Origin: Pseudomonas sp. MPC6
GTDB lineage: Bacteria > Pseudomonadota > Gammaproteobacteria > Pseudomonadales > Pseudomonadaceae
NCBI RefSeq assembly: GCF_006094435.1
Contig: NZ_CP034783.1
Span: forward strand, 3,251,001-3,315,000
Direction of reading: 5' to 3'
Length of the DNA: 64,000 nucleotides
Under the pieces are notes generated by a model that was not told the DNA's origin, searched no databases, and saw only the letters and a list, made by a program, of their open reading frames with translations. The position numbers and the translations under genes were made by a program. Of the stretch, positions 18,364-26,006 are shown one piece after another. The first letter of the stretch is position 1. The number at the start of each line of letters is the position of its first letter.

Positions 18364-18723
18364 TCATTTACAGGGGAATGCCTCTCGGTGTGCCTGAATC
18401 GCCAGTGCCACTTCCGGCAGGTTCAACTGATTGGGATGGGCCTCCAGATACTTGACGACGACGCCCACGCTTTCCTTGTTGTTCACTGCCCGTGGAACGC
18501 AGATGCGTTGTTCTTTCGGCAAGAGGTCGGCGTATGCGCTCAACGTCTGGCGAACGCCCTGGACCAGCCCGATGCACAACCCGCTTTCAAAAGCACTGTA
18601 GTCGTCCGTTGGAATCTTCTGACCGATCATTTTGCACGCCATCAGCAAATTGTTCCCATCTGCCAGGGCCTGACCACACCCCAGCAGCGATACCCATGCG
18701 ACCAGTCCGATTCGTATGATCAA
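18364..18723 (-). CDS. Rap1a/Tai-like immunity-type periplasmic protein
   Basis: The product is about 119 residues if translation starts at the TTG at 18723, which has GGGAGA upstream and gives a clean signal peptide (MIIRIGLVAWVSLLGCGQALA). The frame is open to 18792, but that extension is charged and unlikely. The mature domain has the Cys-rich pattern of the Rap1a/Tai family (LLMACKMIG ... SGLCIGLVQGVR ... RICVP ... VVVKYLEAHPNQLNLPEVALAIQ ... FPC). Family members neutralise type VI secretion amidase effectors in the periplasm, but many are orphan copies. No effector gene is next to it here; its neighbours are an MFS pseudogene and an IS relic. Confidence 0.7.
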   Translation of the reverse strand: MIIRIGLVAWVSLLGCGQALADGNNLLMACKMIGQKIPTDDYSAFESGLCIGLVQGVRQTLSAYADLLPKEQRICVPRAVNNKESVGVVVKYLEAHPNQLNLPEVALAIQAHREAFPCK

Positions 18724-18940
18724 AAGTGCATTCTCCCGTGACTCGGGAGAGGCTAGCCGGTGCGATCGCGATATTGAAGGACCTATAAACATAAGCGATT
18801 ACCGCATAAGTTTTTCGCAAGGCTCCGTGCCAATGGCCAGTTTGTGTATCAGTTGCGGCCGCGGTGTTGGCTCGATCATGTCCGCCGCGCGCCATAGTCG
18901 ACCTTAGAGTCTTGGCTAATCAACCGAGTTTAGTTTCAAG

Positions 18941-19050
18941 TGTCTAGTCCTGTAATAGGTTTACACCTGTTTCACCCTAATGCCCGATGCACCGCATCGG
19001 GCGTTTTGTATTTCAAAGACTGGTGCGGCCGCTCGCAGTTGTAGCCGTCT
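18941..19050 (-). mobile_element. Relic of an IS3-family element, second copy in inverted orientation
   Basis: The outer terminus TGTCTAGTCC begins at 18941. On the minus strand the sequence encodes the C-terminal end of an rve-type transposase, GYNCERPHQSLKYKTPDAVH and the last residues RALG, with a stop at 18972-18974. The RPHQSLKYKTP segment is typical of IS3-group transposases. The last 75 bases match the relic at 541-614 with few differences. Upstream transposase sequence is lost beyond about 19050. Confidence 0.8.
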
Positions 19051-19182
19051 GTCATCGAACACCGGATGCCGTGTTTCGCCGTGCTGATACCGCTGACGCT
19101 CCGATACAACACTTACGGCTTCAGGGTCTTCAGCGGGAAGGTCCGTGCCGAGCGTGATTGACCGCAACCGAGCGACGCGGTT

Positions 19183-19213
19183 TGTCATGAAATGTGATGG
19201 CGTTGTCGTTTGA
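19183..19213 (+). promoter_or_regulatory. Direct-repeat operator candidate upstream of the QOR-TauD-YeiH operon
   Basis: TGTCATGAAA (19183-19192) and TGTCGTTTGA (19204-19213) have starts exactly 21 bp apart, as in the repeats at 27149, 50678 and 59114. Over the 39 bases from 19182 about 27 match the site at 59113. The spacing is typical for AraC-family dimers. It ends 87 bp before the first gene's ATG. Confidence 0.55.
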
Positions 19214-19300
19214 TGAGATGCGACCGGACCGCCTGCAGCTTACATTCCAATCAACGTAATCGCCGTAGTGCACCCAGAACGCTGATTGGAGAAAAAAAGC

Positions 19301-20281
19301 ATGGCCCAAGTCGTACGATTTTATGAAACCGGTGGTCCCGAGGTTCTTCGCTTTGAAGAGGTCGAGGTCGGCGAGCCCGGTCCTGGTGAGGTTCGGCTGC
19401 GTCACGTAGCGGTCGGCCTCAACTATGCCGACACCTACTTTCGCAATGGCACTTACCCGATCCCGATGCCGAACGGCATGGGGGTTGAAGCGTCCGGCGT
19501 GGTCCAGGCCATCGGCGCAGGGGTGACCAACGTACAGGTGGGCGACCGCGTCACCTACACCGGTTTCCTCAACACCCTGGGTGCCTACAGTACCGAACGC
19601 CTGATCCCGGCTGCACCGTTGATCAAACTGCCGGAAAGCATCTCGTTCGAGACTGCGGCGGCCATGACCATGCGCGGCCTGACCGCTTCGTACCTGATGC
19701 GCCGCATCTATGACTTCAAGCCCGGTGACACCATCCTGCTGCACGCTGCCGCCGGTGGCGTCGGCCTGATTGTTTCGCAGTGGGCCAAGCTGTTGGGCCT
19801 GACCGTGATCGGCACGGTGTCCAGCGAGGCCAAGGCCGAGGTGGCCCGCGCTCATGGTTGCGACCATGTGATCAATTACAGCCACGAAGACTTTGCCAAG
19901 CGCGTGCGTGAGTTGACCGACGGCGTCGGCGTCAATGTGGTGTTCGACAGTGTTGGCAAGAATACCTTCATGGGCTCGCTGGACTCGCTCAAGCGTCGCG
20001 GCCTGTTGGTCTGCGTCGGTACCGCCTCCGGCCCGATTCCTGAATTCAACCCGGCGCTGTTGGCGATGAAAGGTTCGCTGTTCGTGACTCGCCCGGCACT
20101 GGCGGATTACATCGCCGACCCGGCAGAGAAGGCCGAACTGGCCGGTGAGCTGTTCGACCTGGTCGGCAGCGGCAAGATCAAGATCGAGATCAACCAGCAT
20201 TACAGCTTGCAGGATGCCGTGCAGGCGCACCGTGATCTGGAATCGCGCAAAACCACCGGTTCATCGATCTTCGTCATCTAA
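19301..20281 (+). CDS. Quinone oxidoreductase (NADPH, zinc-free MDR family)
   Basis: The 326-residue enzyme starts at the ATG at 19301, ten bases after GGAG. It belongs to the QOR branch of medium-chain dehydrogenases: N-terminal GroES-like domain with RHVAVGLNYADTYFRNGTYP, the quinone oxidoreductase signature around HAAAGGVGLIVSQWAKLLG (about residues 143-161) as NADPH-binding loop, and no zinc ligands. It reduces quinones or other enones with NADPH. As the first gene of a seven-gene operon that also encodes a TauD-type dioxygenase, a beta-keto acid cleavage enzyme and transporters, it may act on an unsaturated catabolic intermediate; this is inference. Confidence 0.9.
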   Translation: MAQVVRFYETGGPEVLRFEEVEVGEPGPGEVRLRHVAVGLNYADTYFRNGTYPIPMPNGMGVEASGVVQAIGAGVTNVQVGDRVTYTGFLNTLGAYSTERLIPAAPLIKLPESISFETAAAMTMRGLTASYLMRRIYDFKPGDTILLHAAAGGVGLIVSQWAKLLGLTVIGTVSSEAKAEVARAHGCDHVINYSHEDFAKRVRELTDGVGVNVVFDSVGKNTFMGSLDSLKRRGLLVCVGTASGPIPEFNPALLAMKGSLFVTRPALADYIADPAEKAELAGELFDLVGSGKIKIEINQHYSLQDAVQAHRDLESRKTTGSSIFVI

Positions 20282-20295
20282 GGAGGTCTGCCGCC

Positions 20296-21144
20296 ATGCA
20301 AGTCGAACAACTAACCTGCAGCATTGGCGCAGAGCTGATTGGCGTCAAACTGGCTGACGCCGTCCATGACGACGGCCTGTTCGCCGAGATCCGCGTCCAA
20401 CTGCTCAAGCATCGGGTGCTGTTCCTGCGCGACCAGGACATCACTCGCGCCGAGCATGCGGCCTTTGCCCGACGCTTCGGCGAACTGGAGGATCACCCGG
20501 TCATCGGCAGCCACCCGGATCACCCGGGCCTGGTCCAGGTCTACAAGAATCCGGACAGTCCGATCGACCGTTACGAGAACTCCTGGCACACCGACGCCAC
20601 CTGGCGCGAGGCGCCGCCGCTGGGCAGCGTGCTGCGTTGCCTGGAGTGCCCGCCAGTCGGTGGCGACACCATGTGGGCCAACATGGTGGAGGCTTACAAG
20701 CATCTGCCGGACGAGATAAAGGCGAAGATCGAAGGTCTGCGCGCCCGTCATAGCATCGAGGCGACCTTCGGTGCGGCGATGCCGATCGAAAAGCGCCTGG
20801 CGCTCAAGGCCCAGTACCCGGACGCGGAGCACCCCGTGGTGCGCACTCATCCGGAGACTGGCGAAAAGGTGCTGTTCGTCAACTCCTTCACCACGCACTT
20901 CACCAACTTCCACACGGCCCAGCGAGTGCGTGTCGGCCAGGATTTCACCCAGGGCGCGTCCGAGCTGCTGCGTCACCTGACCAGTCAGGCGCACATTCCG
21001 GAGTACCAGGTGCGCTGGCGCTGGAAGCCCAACAGCATCGCCATCTGGGACAACCGCAGCTCACAGCACTACGCCGTGATGGATTACCCGCCGTGCCATC
21101 GCAAGATGGAGCGCGCCACGATCATGGGCGACAAACCCTACTGA
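20296..21144 (+). CDS. TauD/TfdA-family Fe(II)/2-oxoglutarate dioxygenase
   Basis: The 282-residue protein has the facial triad of the family: H98-T-D100 in NSWHTDATW and distal His at about 258 (SSQHYAVMDY), with a 2-oxoglutarate-binding Arg at about 273. The segment VVRTHPETGEKVLFVNSFTT is also typical. TauD releases sulfite from taurine; relatives act on alkylsulfonates, sulfate esters, phenoxyacetates or betaines. A strong AAGGAGG site precedes the ATG, 12 bp after the QOR gene. The presence of a YeiH-type exporter in the same operon favours a sulfur-containing substrate, but the sequence does not prove this. Confidence 0.9.
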   Translation: MQVEQLTCSIGAELIGVKLADAVHDDGLFAEIRVQLLKHRVLFLRDQDITRAEHAAFARRFGELEDHPVIGSHPDHPGLVQVYKNPDSPIDRYENSWHTDATWREAPPLGSVLRCLECPPVGGDTMWANMVEAYKHLPDEIKAKIEGLRARHSIEATFGAAMPIEKRLALKAQYPDAEHPVVRTHPETGEKVLFVNSFTTHFTNFHTAQRVRVGQDFTQGASELLRHLTSQAHIPEYQVRWRWKPNSIAIWDNRSSQHYAVMDYPPCHRKMERATIMGDKPY

Positions 21145-21222
21145 GCAACTTCACCTGCACCCATGCCAAAGCCTGCGCCGTACAGCCTGTCGGGCAGGCA
21201 AAAACAAAAATAGGAGATAATC

Positions 21223-22275
21223 ATGCAGTTTTTCGACGATTCCCTGCACCCGGACACCATGGAAAAAGTGGTGATTACCGTCGCCCCTTACGCTCCCCAG
21301 TGGATGCCTGGCGACTTTCCGGAAGACATTCCGCTGACCATGGACGAACACGTGCAGGCGGCTGTCGACTGCTATGAAGCAGGCGCCACCGTATTGCACT
21401 TGCACGTGCGTGAACTGGACGGTAAAGGGTCCAAGCGCCTGTCCAAGTTCAACGAGCTGATCGCCGGTGTGCGTGAAGCCGTGCCGGACATGATCATCCA
21501 GGTCGGCGGTTCGATTTCCTTTGCGCCTGAAGGCGAGGGCGCCGATGCGCTGTGGCTGTCCGACGATACCCGGCACATGCTGGCGGATCTGACGCCCAAG
21601 CCCGATCAGGTCACCATCGCCATCAACACCATTCAGATGACGATCACGGAGCTGCTGTTTCCGGAAGGCATTGAAGGCACCTCGCTGTTTGATCCGGCTA
21701 CCCACGCCGCCTATACCGAAATGACCGTACCGGCAGGTCCGGCCTTTGTCGCCGAGCACCTCAAGCGCCTGCAGGCCAGCAATATCCAGCCGCACTTCCA
21801 GCTGACCGGCATCCATGCCTACGAGACCCTCGAGCGCCTGGTGCGCAAGGGCGTCTACAAGGGCCCGATGAACCTGACCTGGATCGGTATCGGTGGCGGT
21901 TTCGACGGTCCGAACCCGATGAACCTGATGAACTTCATCAATCGCGTGCCGGACGGTTGCACCTTGACTGCCGAGTCGTTGCTCAAGAACGTGCTGCCAC
22001 TCAACACCATCGCCATGGCCATGGGCTTGCATCCACGCCTGGGTAACGAAGACACCATTATCGATCAGCACGGCAAGCGTTTCTCGTCCGTGGAGCAGGT
22101 CAAGCAGACGGTGCGCATTGCCAACGAGCTGGGTCGTGAGATCGCCAGCGGCAAAGAGGCGCGCGACATCTACCGTATCGGCGTGCAATACGAGACCATT
22201 GAAGAAACCCTGTTGGCCAACGGCCTGGCGCCGAATCGCAAAGCGGGACAGAAGGGCGTACCCCAGCGCGGGTGA
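21223..22275 (+). CDS. Beta-keto acid cleavage enzyme (BKACE, DUF849)
   Basis: The 350-residue enzyme belongs to the zinc-dependent family first known from 3-keto-5-aminohexanoate cleavage. Family members condense a beta-keto acid with acetyl-CoA to give acetoacetate and a shorter acyl-CoA. Zinc-site motif HLHVREL lies at about 64-70, after the typical YEAGATVLHLHVRE entry, and further motifs are TAESLLKNVLPLN and GLHPRLGNEDT. The N-terminus is longer than in the shortest family members. Characterised substrates include dehydrocarnitine and 3-keto-5-aminohexanoate. In this operon it could cleave a keto acid made by the dioxygenase or another enzyme. The gene has an AGGAG site and is 78 bp from the TauD-type gene. 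Confidence 0.9.
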   Translation: MQFFDDSLHPDTMEKVVITVAPYAPQWMPGDFPEDIPLTMDEHVQAAVDCYEAGATVLHLHVRELDGKGSKRLSKFNELIAGVREAVPDMIIQVGGSISFAPEGEGADALWLSDDTRHMLADLTPKPDQVTIAINTIQMTITELLFPEGIEGTSLFDPATHAAYTEMTVPAGPAFVAEHLKRLQASNIQPHFQLTGIHAYETLERLVRKGVYKGPMNLTWIGIGGGFDGPNPMNLMNFINRVPDGCTLTAESLLKNVLPLNTIAMAMGLHPRLGNEDTIIDQHGKRFSSVEQVKQTVRIANELGREIASGKEARDIYRIGVQYETIEETLLANGLAPNRKAGQKGVPQRG

Positions 22276-22384
22276 TGCGGAGGGCGGGGCAGGTCGCTGA
22301 AGGGAACCTGCCCCGGCCAACCTGATACGCGTTGAGCAAGACCAAAACAATAACAAGACGGGTGCAAGACACCGAGGAGGCAGC

Positions 22385-23713
22385 ATGGCCTATCACAGCA
22401 CTGTGGACGATGCAGAAGATACTTCAGTTGGCATTCCGCGCAAGTACGCATGGGCCGTATTCGCACTGACCTTTGGCTTGTTGATCTCAGATTATATGTC
22501 ACGGCAAGTACTCAATGCCGTGTTCCCGATTCTCAAGGGCGAGTGGGCTCTGAGCGACGGCCAGCTCGGCCTGCTCAGCGGCATCGTGGCCTTGATGGTC
22601 GGTACGCTGACCATCCCCCTGTCACTGTTGGCCGACCGCTTCGGCCGGGTCAAGAGCCTGGCACTGATGGCCTTGCTGTGGAGCCTGGCCACGTTGGGCT
22701 GCGCCCTGGCCGAGAACTACGAGGAGATGTTGATCGCGCGCTTCATGGTCGGTGTCGGCGAGGCGGCCTACGGCAGCGTCGGCATCGCCGTGGTGGTATC
22801 GGTATTTCCCAAGAACATGCGTGCGACCCTCGCCAGTGCCTTCATGGCCGGTGCCATGTTTGGCTCGGTGCTGGGCATCTCCCTGGGCGGGGCGATTGCC
22901 GTCAAGCTGGGCTGGCGTTGGTCGTTCGCCAGCATGGCGCTGTTTGGCCTGGTGCTGGCGGCGATTTACCCGATCGTGGTCAAGGAAGCCCGCATTGCCC
23001 CGCAGCGCCTGGCCGCGGCCGGGAGCAAAATCAAGGGGACGGTCAAGCGTCCGCTGCGCACCTTGTACGGCACCCGTTCGGTGATCGCCGCTTACGTGGC
23101 CAGCGGTCTGCAGACGTTCGTTGCCGGCAGCATGATTGTGTGGATGCCGAGCTACTTCAACCGCTATTACGGGATGGGCGAGGGCAAGGCCGGCGTCATC
23201 GCGGGCGTTATGGTGTTGTGCTGCGGCGGCGGGGCGATCATGTGCGGCATGCTCAGTGACCGCTTGAGCCGTCAATCGCCGTTGCGCAAGATCGAGATAT
23301 CCATTGCGTTCTGCCTGGGCAGCTGCCTGCTGATGTCGCTGGCTTTGATTCAGTCGGTCGGCCCTCTCCAGTTGGCACTGATCGGCATGGCCATGCTGTT
23401 CGTGACGGGCATCAACGGCCCGATCATTGCCACGATCGCCAACCTGACCCACTACAAAGTGCATGGCACCGCTTTTGCCGCCCTGACCCTGGTCAATAAT
23501 ATGATCGGCCTGGCCCCGGGACCTTTCGTCACCGGCAGGGTGTCCGACCATATCGGCCTGCACGGGGCCTTCCAGCTCATACCGCTGATGAGCATCGCTG
23601 CAGCGGCGGTGTTCTTCTATATCCGCTGTCACTATCTCGACGACATTGCCCGTGTGCAGGGCAAGGATGTCGATGACGCGTCCACTAAAGCCGTGATGGA
23701 GGTGTCGTCGTGA
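22385..23713 (+). CDS. MFS transporter
   Basis: The 442-residue protein has about 12 hydrophobic helices, the loop 2-3 motif LLADRFGRVKSLALM (about 78-92) and the loop 8-9 counterpart GMLSDRLSRQSPLRK. An N-terminal stretch of about 18 polar residues precedes the first helix. It resembles importers of organic anions. The context suggests uptake of the compound degraded by the neighbouring enzymes. GGAGG lies at 22377. Its stop overlaps the GTG start of the following DsbA-type gene (GTGA at 23710-23713). Confidence 0.9.
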   Translation: MAYHSTVDDAEDTSVGIPRKYAWAVFALTFGLLISDYMSRQVLNAVFPILKGEWALSDGQLGLLSGIVALMVGTLTIPLSLLADRFGRVKSLALMALLWSLATLGCALAENYEEMLIARFMVGVGEAAYGSVGIAVVVSVFPKNMRATLASAFMAGAMFGSVLGISLGGAIAVKLGWRWSFASMALFGLVLAAIYPIVVKEARIAPQRLAAAGSKIKGTVKRPLRTLYGTRSVIAAYVASGLQTFVAGSMIVWMPSYFNRYYGMGEGKAGVIAGVMVLCCGGGAIMCGMLSDRLSRQSPLRKIEISIAFCLGSCLLMSLALIQSVGPLQLALIGMAMLFVTGINGPIIATIANLTHYKVHGTAFAALTLVNNMIGLAPGPFVTGRVSDHIGLHGAFQLIPLMSIAAAAVFFYIRCHYLDDIARVQGKDVDDASTKAVMEVSS

Positions 23714-24369
23714 CGGGGATCCTGCGTATTGATGCATTTTTCGACTTCATCTGCCCCTGGTGCCTGATCGGCAAGCGTCAGCTCGAGCGCGCACTCGTGG
23801 CGTTGCGCAGCAGCCACCCGGACGTCGAGCTGGAGCTGGCCTGGCATGGCGTGCAACTACTGCCGCACCTGCCGGCGCAGGGCGTGCCCTTTGTCGAGTT
23901 CTACCGCCAGCGCCTGGGCAGTGCCGAGGCCGTGCAAGCGCGCCAGGCGCAAGTCCGGCAGGCCGCGGCGGCCGTCGGCCTGAGCATCGACTTCAGTGGC
24001 ATCAAGACTATGCCCAATACCGCCGATGCCCATCGCCTGATGGAATGCGCCTCTGAACTGGGGAGCGTGGCGCAGCGTGACGCCTTGCTGGAACGGCTGT
24101 TTGCCGCCTACTTCGATCAAGGCAAGGACCTTGGCGACAGTGCCACCTTACTGGCGATCGCCGAGTCCTGCGGTTACCCGCGCGAGGCCCTGGTCGACTG
24201 CCTGGAGGGCGCTGGCAGTCCCTACGACGACAGCGGGATGGGCGCCAGGGGCGTGCCCTATTTCATTTTCAACCGTCGCCAGGCGATCTCCGGTGCACAG
24301 CCGGCCGAGGTGCTGTTGCAGGCGATGCAGCAAGCCCTTGCGCAAGACGCGGCCGGGAGTCCGGCATGA
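23710..24369 (+). CDS. DsbA-family oxidoreductase (FrnE-like)
   Basis: This 219-residue protein has the thioredoxin-like DsbA fold with active site CPWC at residues 15-18 and no signal peptide, so it is cytoplasmic, like FrnE and 2-hydroxychromene-2-carboxylate isomerase relatives. The end of the thioredoxin fold contains the cis-Pro segment GARGVPYFIFNRRQAISGAQ, read here as two shorter motifs GVPYFIFN and AISGAQ. The GTG start overlaps the MFS stop and the end overlaps the Rieske start by 4 bp. A redox role on a thiol or glutathione adduct in the pathway is possible. Confidence 0.88.
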   Translation: MTGILRIDAFFDFICPWCLIGKRQLERALVALRSSHPDVELELAWHGVQLLPHLPAQGVPFVEFYRQRLGSAEAVQARQAQVRQAAAAVGLSIDFSGIKTMPNTADAHRLMECASELGSVAQRDALLERLFAAYFDQGKDLGDSATLLAIAESCGYPREALVDCLEGAGSPYDDSGMGARGVPYFIFNRRQAISGAQPAEVLLQAMQQALAQDAAGSPA

Positions 24370-24692
24370 GCCTGCGCATTGCGGTACCGGCCGAGAAAGT
24401 CCCGGCACCTGGCATGCGCTCGCTGTTCGAGCCCGAGGGCAGCAGCCTGGCGCTGTTCAATGTCGGGGGCCAGCTCTATGCCATCGACGACAGCTGTCCG
24501 CATCAGGGGGCCTCACTCTGTGGCGGCCGCCTCGAGGGCAAGGTGATCCAGTGCTGTGCCCACGGCCTGCGCTTCGACCTGGCCAGCGGCTACATGCTCA
24601 ATTCAACCGCGGTGAAGGTTGCCAACTACCCGGTCGAAGTGATCGACGGCCAAGTGTTCATTGTCATCGCTTCCAAGGAATCCGCCGTATGA
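24366..24692 (+). CDS. Small Rieske [2Fe-2S] protein
   Basis: The 108-residue protein is a single Rieske domain. Ligands are C44-P-H46 in SCPHQGASL and C63-C-A-H66 in QCCAHGLRFD. It resembles NirD-like or biphenyl-type ferredoxins that deliver electrons to an oxygenase or reductase. No partner Rieske oxygenase is in the operon, and TauD-type enzymes do not need one, so its electron acceptor is unclear. It overlaps the neighbours by 4 bp on each side, so strict co-expression is expected. Confidence 0.9.
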   Translation: MSLRIAVPAEKVPAPGMRSLFEPEGSSLALFNVGGQLYAIDDSCPHQGASLCGGRLEGKVIQCCAHGLRFDLASGYMLNSTAVKVANYPVEVIDGQVFIVIASKESAV

Positions 24693-25699
24693 GTGCCATT
24701 GCCCTGGCCTATGTTCATTGCCGTGCGCGCGAGCTGGCCCCCGGTTTTATCGTCAGCCTGATCGTCGCCGCCGCGGCGAGCTTCCTGTCCGAGCACTACG
24801 GTGCGCCGGTGATGCTGTTCGCGCTGCTGCTCGGCATGGCGCTGAACTTTCTGGCAGGCGATGGAAAATGCAAGGCCGGTATCGAGTTCACCGCCCGCAC
24901 CGTGTTGCGCATCGGGGTAGCGCTGCTGGGCATGCGCATCACCCTGGAGCAGATCGCTGCGTTGGGCTGGAAACCGGTCGCGCTGGTCGTGACCCTGGTC
25001 GCGGTGACCATTATCGTCTCGATGGTGGCGGCCAGGGCCATGGGGTTCCAGCGGGTGTTCGGCATGCTCACCGGTGGCGCTACGGCGATCTGCGGTGCCT
25101 CGGCAGCCTTGGCGCTGGCGGCGGCTTTGCCCAATCATCCACAGAAGGAACGCGCCACCCTGTTCACCGTGATTGGCGTGTCGGCCCTGTCGACCATGGC
25201 CATGATCGTCTACCCGATGATCGCCAACTGGCTCGAACTCAATCCCCAGCAGGCCGGGGTGTTCCTCGGTGCCACCATCCACGACGTTGCCCAGGTCGTG
25301 GGCGCCGGCTACGGCATGTCTACCGAGACGGGCGATACCGCCACCGTGGTCAAGTTGATGCGCGTGGCCATGCTCCTGCCGGTGATTGTCTGCGCGGCGA
25401 TGATGTCCCGCATGCAAGGCGGCGACCTGCCCGGCAAACGACCGCCGTTGCTGCCCTGGTTCGCGGTGGGCTTCCTGATACTGGCGTGCGTCAACAGTAC
25501 CGGCTGGATCGTCCCGGCAGTGCAGGGCTTCACCAATGAACTGTCGCGCTGGTGCCTGGTGATCGCCATCAGCGCCCTGGGCATGAAGACCCAGCTCAAG
25601 GAGCTGGCTGCGGTGGGTGTCAAGCCGATCCTGCTGATGGTGGGGGAGACCGTCTTCCTCGTCGTCCTGGTGCTGCTGCTGATGCACTGGGGCTTGTAA
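24689..25699 (+). CDS. YeiH family putative sulfate exporter
   Basis: The product has 336 residues from the ATG at 24689, which overlaps the Rieske stop (ATGA). The frame is open far upstream, but that part is only out-of-frame sequence of the preceding genes. About ten hydrophobic helices and the family motifs LTGGATAICGASAALA and ATIHDVAQVVGAGYGMS identify the YeiH/UPF0324 family, predicted to export sulfate or related anions. It is the last gene of the operon and is followed by a good intrinsic terminator. It fits removal of an inorganic sulfur product. Confidence 0.9.
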   Translation: MSAIALAYVHCRARELAPGFIVSLIVAAAASFLSEHYGAPVMLFALLLGMALNFLAGDGKCKAGIEFTARTVLRIGVALLGMRITLEQIAALGWKPVALVVTLVAVTIIVSMVAARAMGFQRVFGMLTGGATAICGASAALALAAALPNHPQKERATLFTVIGVSALSTMAMIVYPMIANWLELNPQQAGVFLGATIHDVAQVVGAGYGMSTETGDTATVVKLMRVAMLLPVIVCAAMMSRMQGGDLPGKRPPLLPWFAVGFLILACVNSTGWIVPAVQGFTNELSRWCLVIAISALGMKTQLKELAAVGVKPILLMVGETVFLVVLVLLLMHWGL

Positions 25700-25784
25700 A
25701 CAGATGCTCTATTGGGGGTAGCACGCCTGCGCGCACAGCTCGAGCGTGAGTCAGGCGTCGCACCCCCGGATGCGCTCCTTTTGC

Positions 25785-25817
25785 GGTCGCCTGCTCCAGC
25801 AGGCGGCCGTTTTTTTT
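25785..25817 (+). terminator. Rho-independent terminator of the QOR-YeiH operon
   Basis: A GC-rich stem (GGTCGCCTGC at 25785-25794 with GCAGGCGGCC at 25799-25808, one wobble pair) is followed by eight T residues. It lies about 85 bp after the YeiH stop. Confidence 0.85.
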
Positions 25818-25830
25818 CGGGGACACGGTC

Positions 25831-25858
25831 CCCTGCAGGAGCTGGCTTGCCAGCGAAG
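25831..25858. repeat. Single REP element
   Basis: One copy of the REP motif (GCAGGAGCTGGCTTGCCAGC) follows the terminator. Its partner in inverted orientation is not next to it. Confidence 0.7.
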
Positions 25859-25900
25859 GCGCCCCGACAGCCGACCCGTGTTTTGCGGATGTACCCGATC

Positions 25901-26004
25901 CCTGTAGGAGCTGGCTTGCCAGCGAAGGTCGTTAACGATAACGCGTACGGTCTGGTGAAACGCGGGGCATTTGAGTCCAGCGCCAGCAAGCCGGCTCCTG
26001 CAGG
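25901..26004. repeat. REP doublet with conserved spacer
   Basis: Left copy TGTAGGAGCTGGCTTGCCAG and right copy CCAGCAAGCCGGCTCCTGCA are inverted. The spacer contains GGTCGTTAACGATAACGCGT from 25927, shared with the doublets at 5249 and 42352. It lies at the 3' end of the AraC-family gene. Confidence 0.85.
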
Positions 26005-26006
26005 TC

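Larger units (their letters stand above)
18724..19300. other. 577-bp gap holding an IS relic and an operon promoter region
   Basis: No intact gene is visible. The gap contains the IS3-type relic (18941-19050) and the direct-repeat operator (19183-19213) before the quinone oxidoreductase gene. The rest (18724-18940 and 19051-19180) shows nothing I can support. Confidence 0.6.

Noticed and set aside
19050..19059. Extra TGTCATCGAA decamer near the IS relic
   Set aside because: No second repeat starts 21 or 18 bp away, and it overlaps the relic border; probably chance.
20296..21144. Naming the TauD-type gene tauD
   Set aside because: The ligand residues fit the family, but substrate cannot be told by eye and the usual tauABC transport genes are absent.
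24077..24688. Upstream extension of the YeiH reading frame
   Set aside because: It runs out of frame through the DsbA-type and Rieske genes; the ATG at 24689 with ATGA overlap gives the normal family N-terminus.
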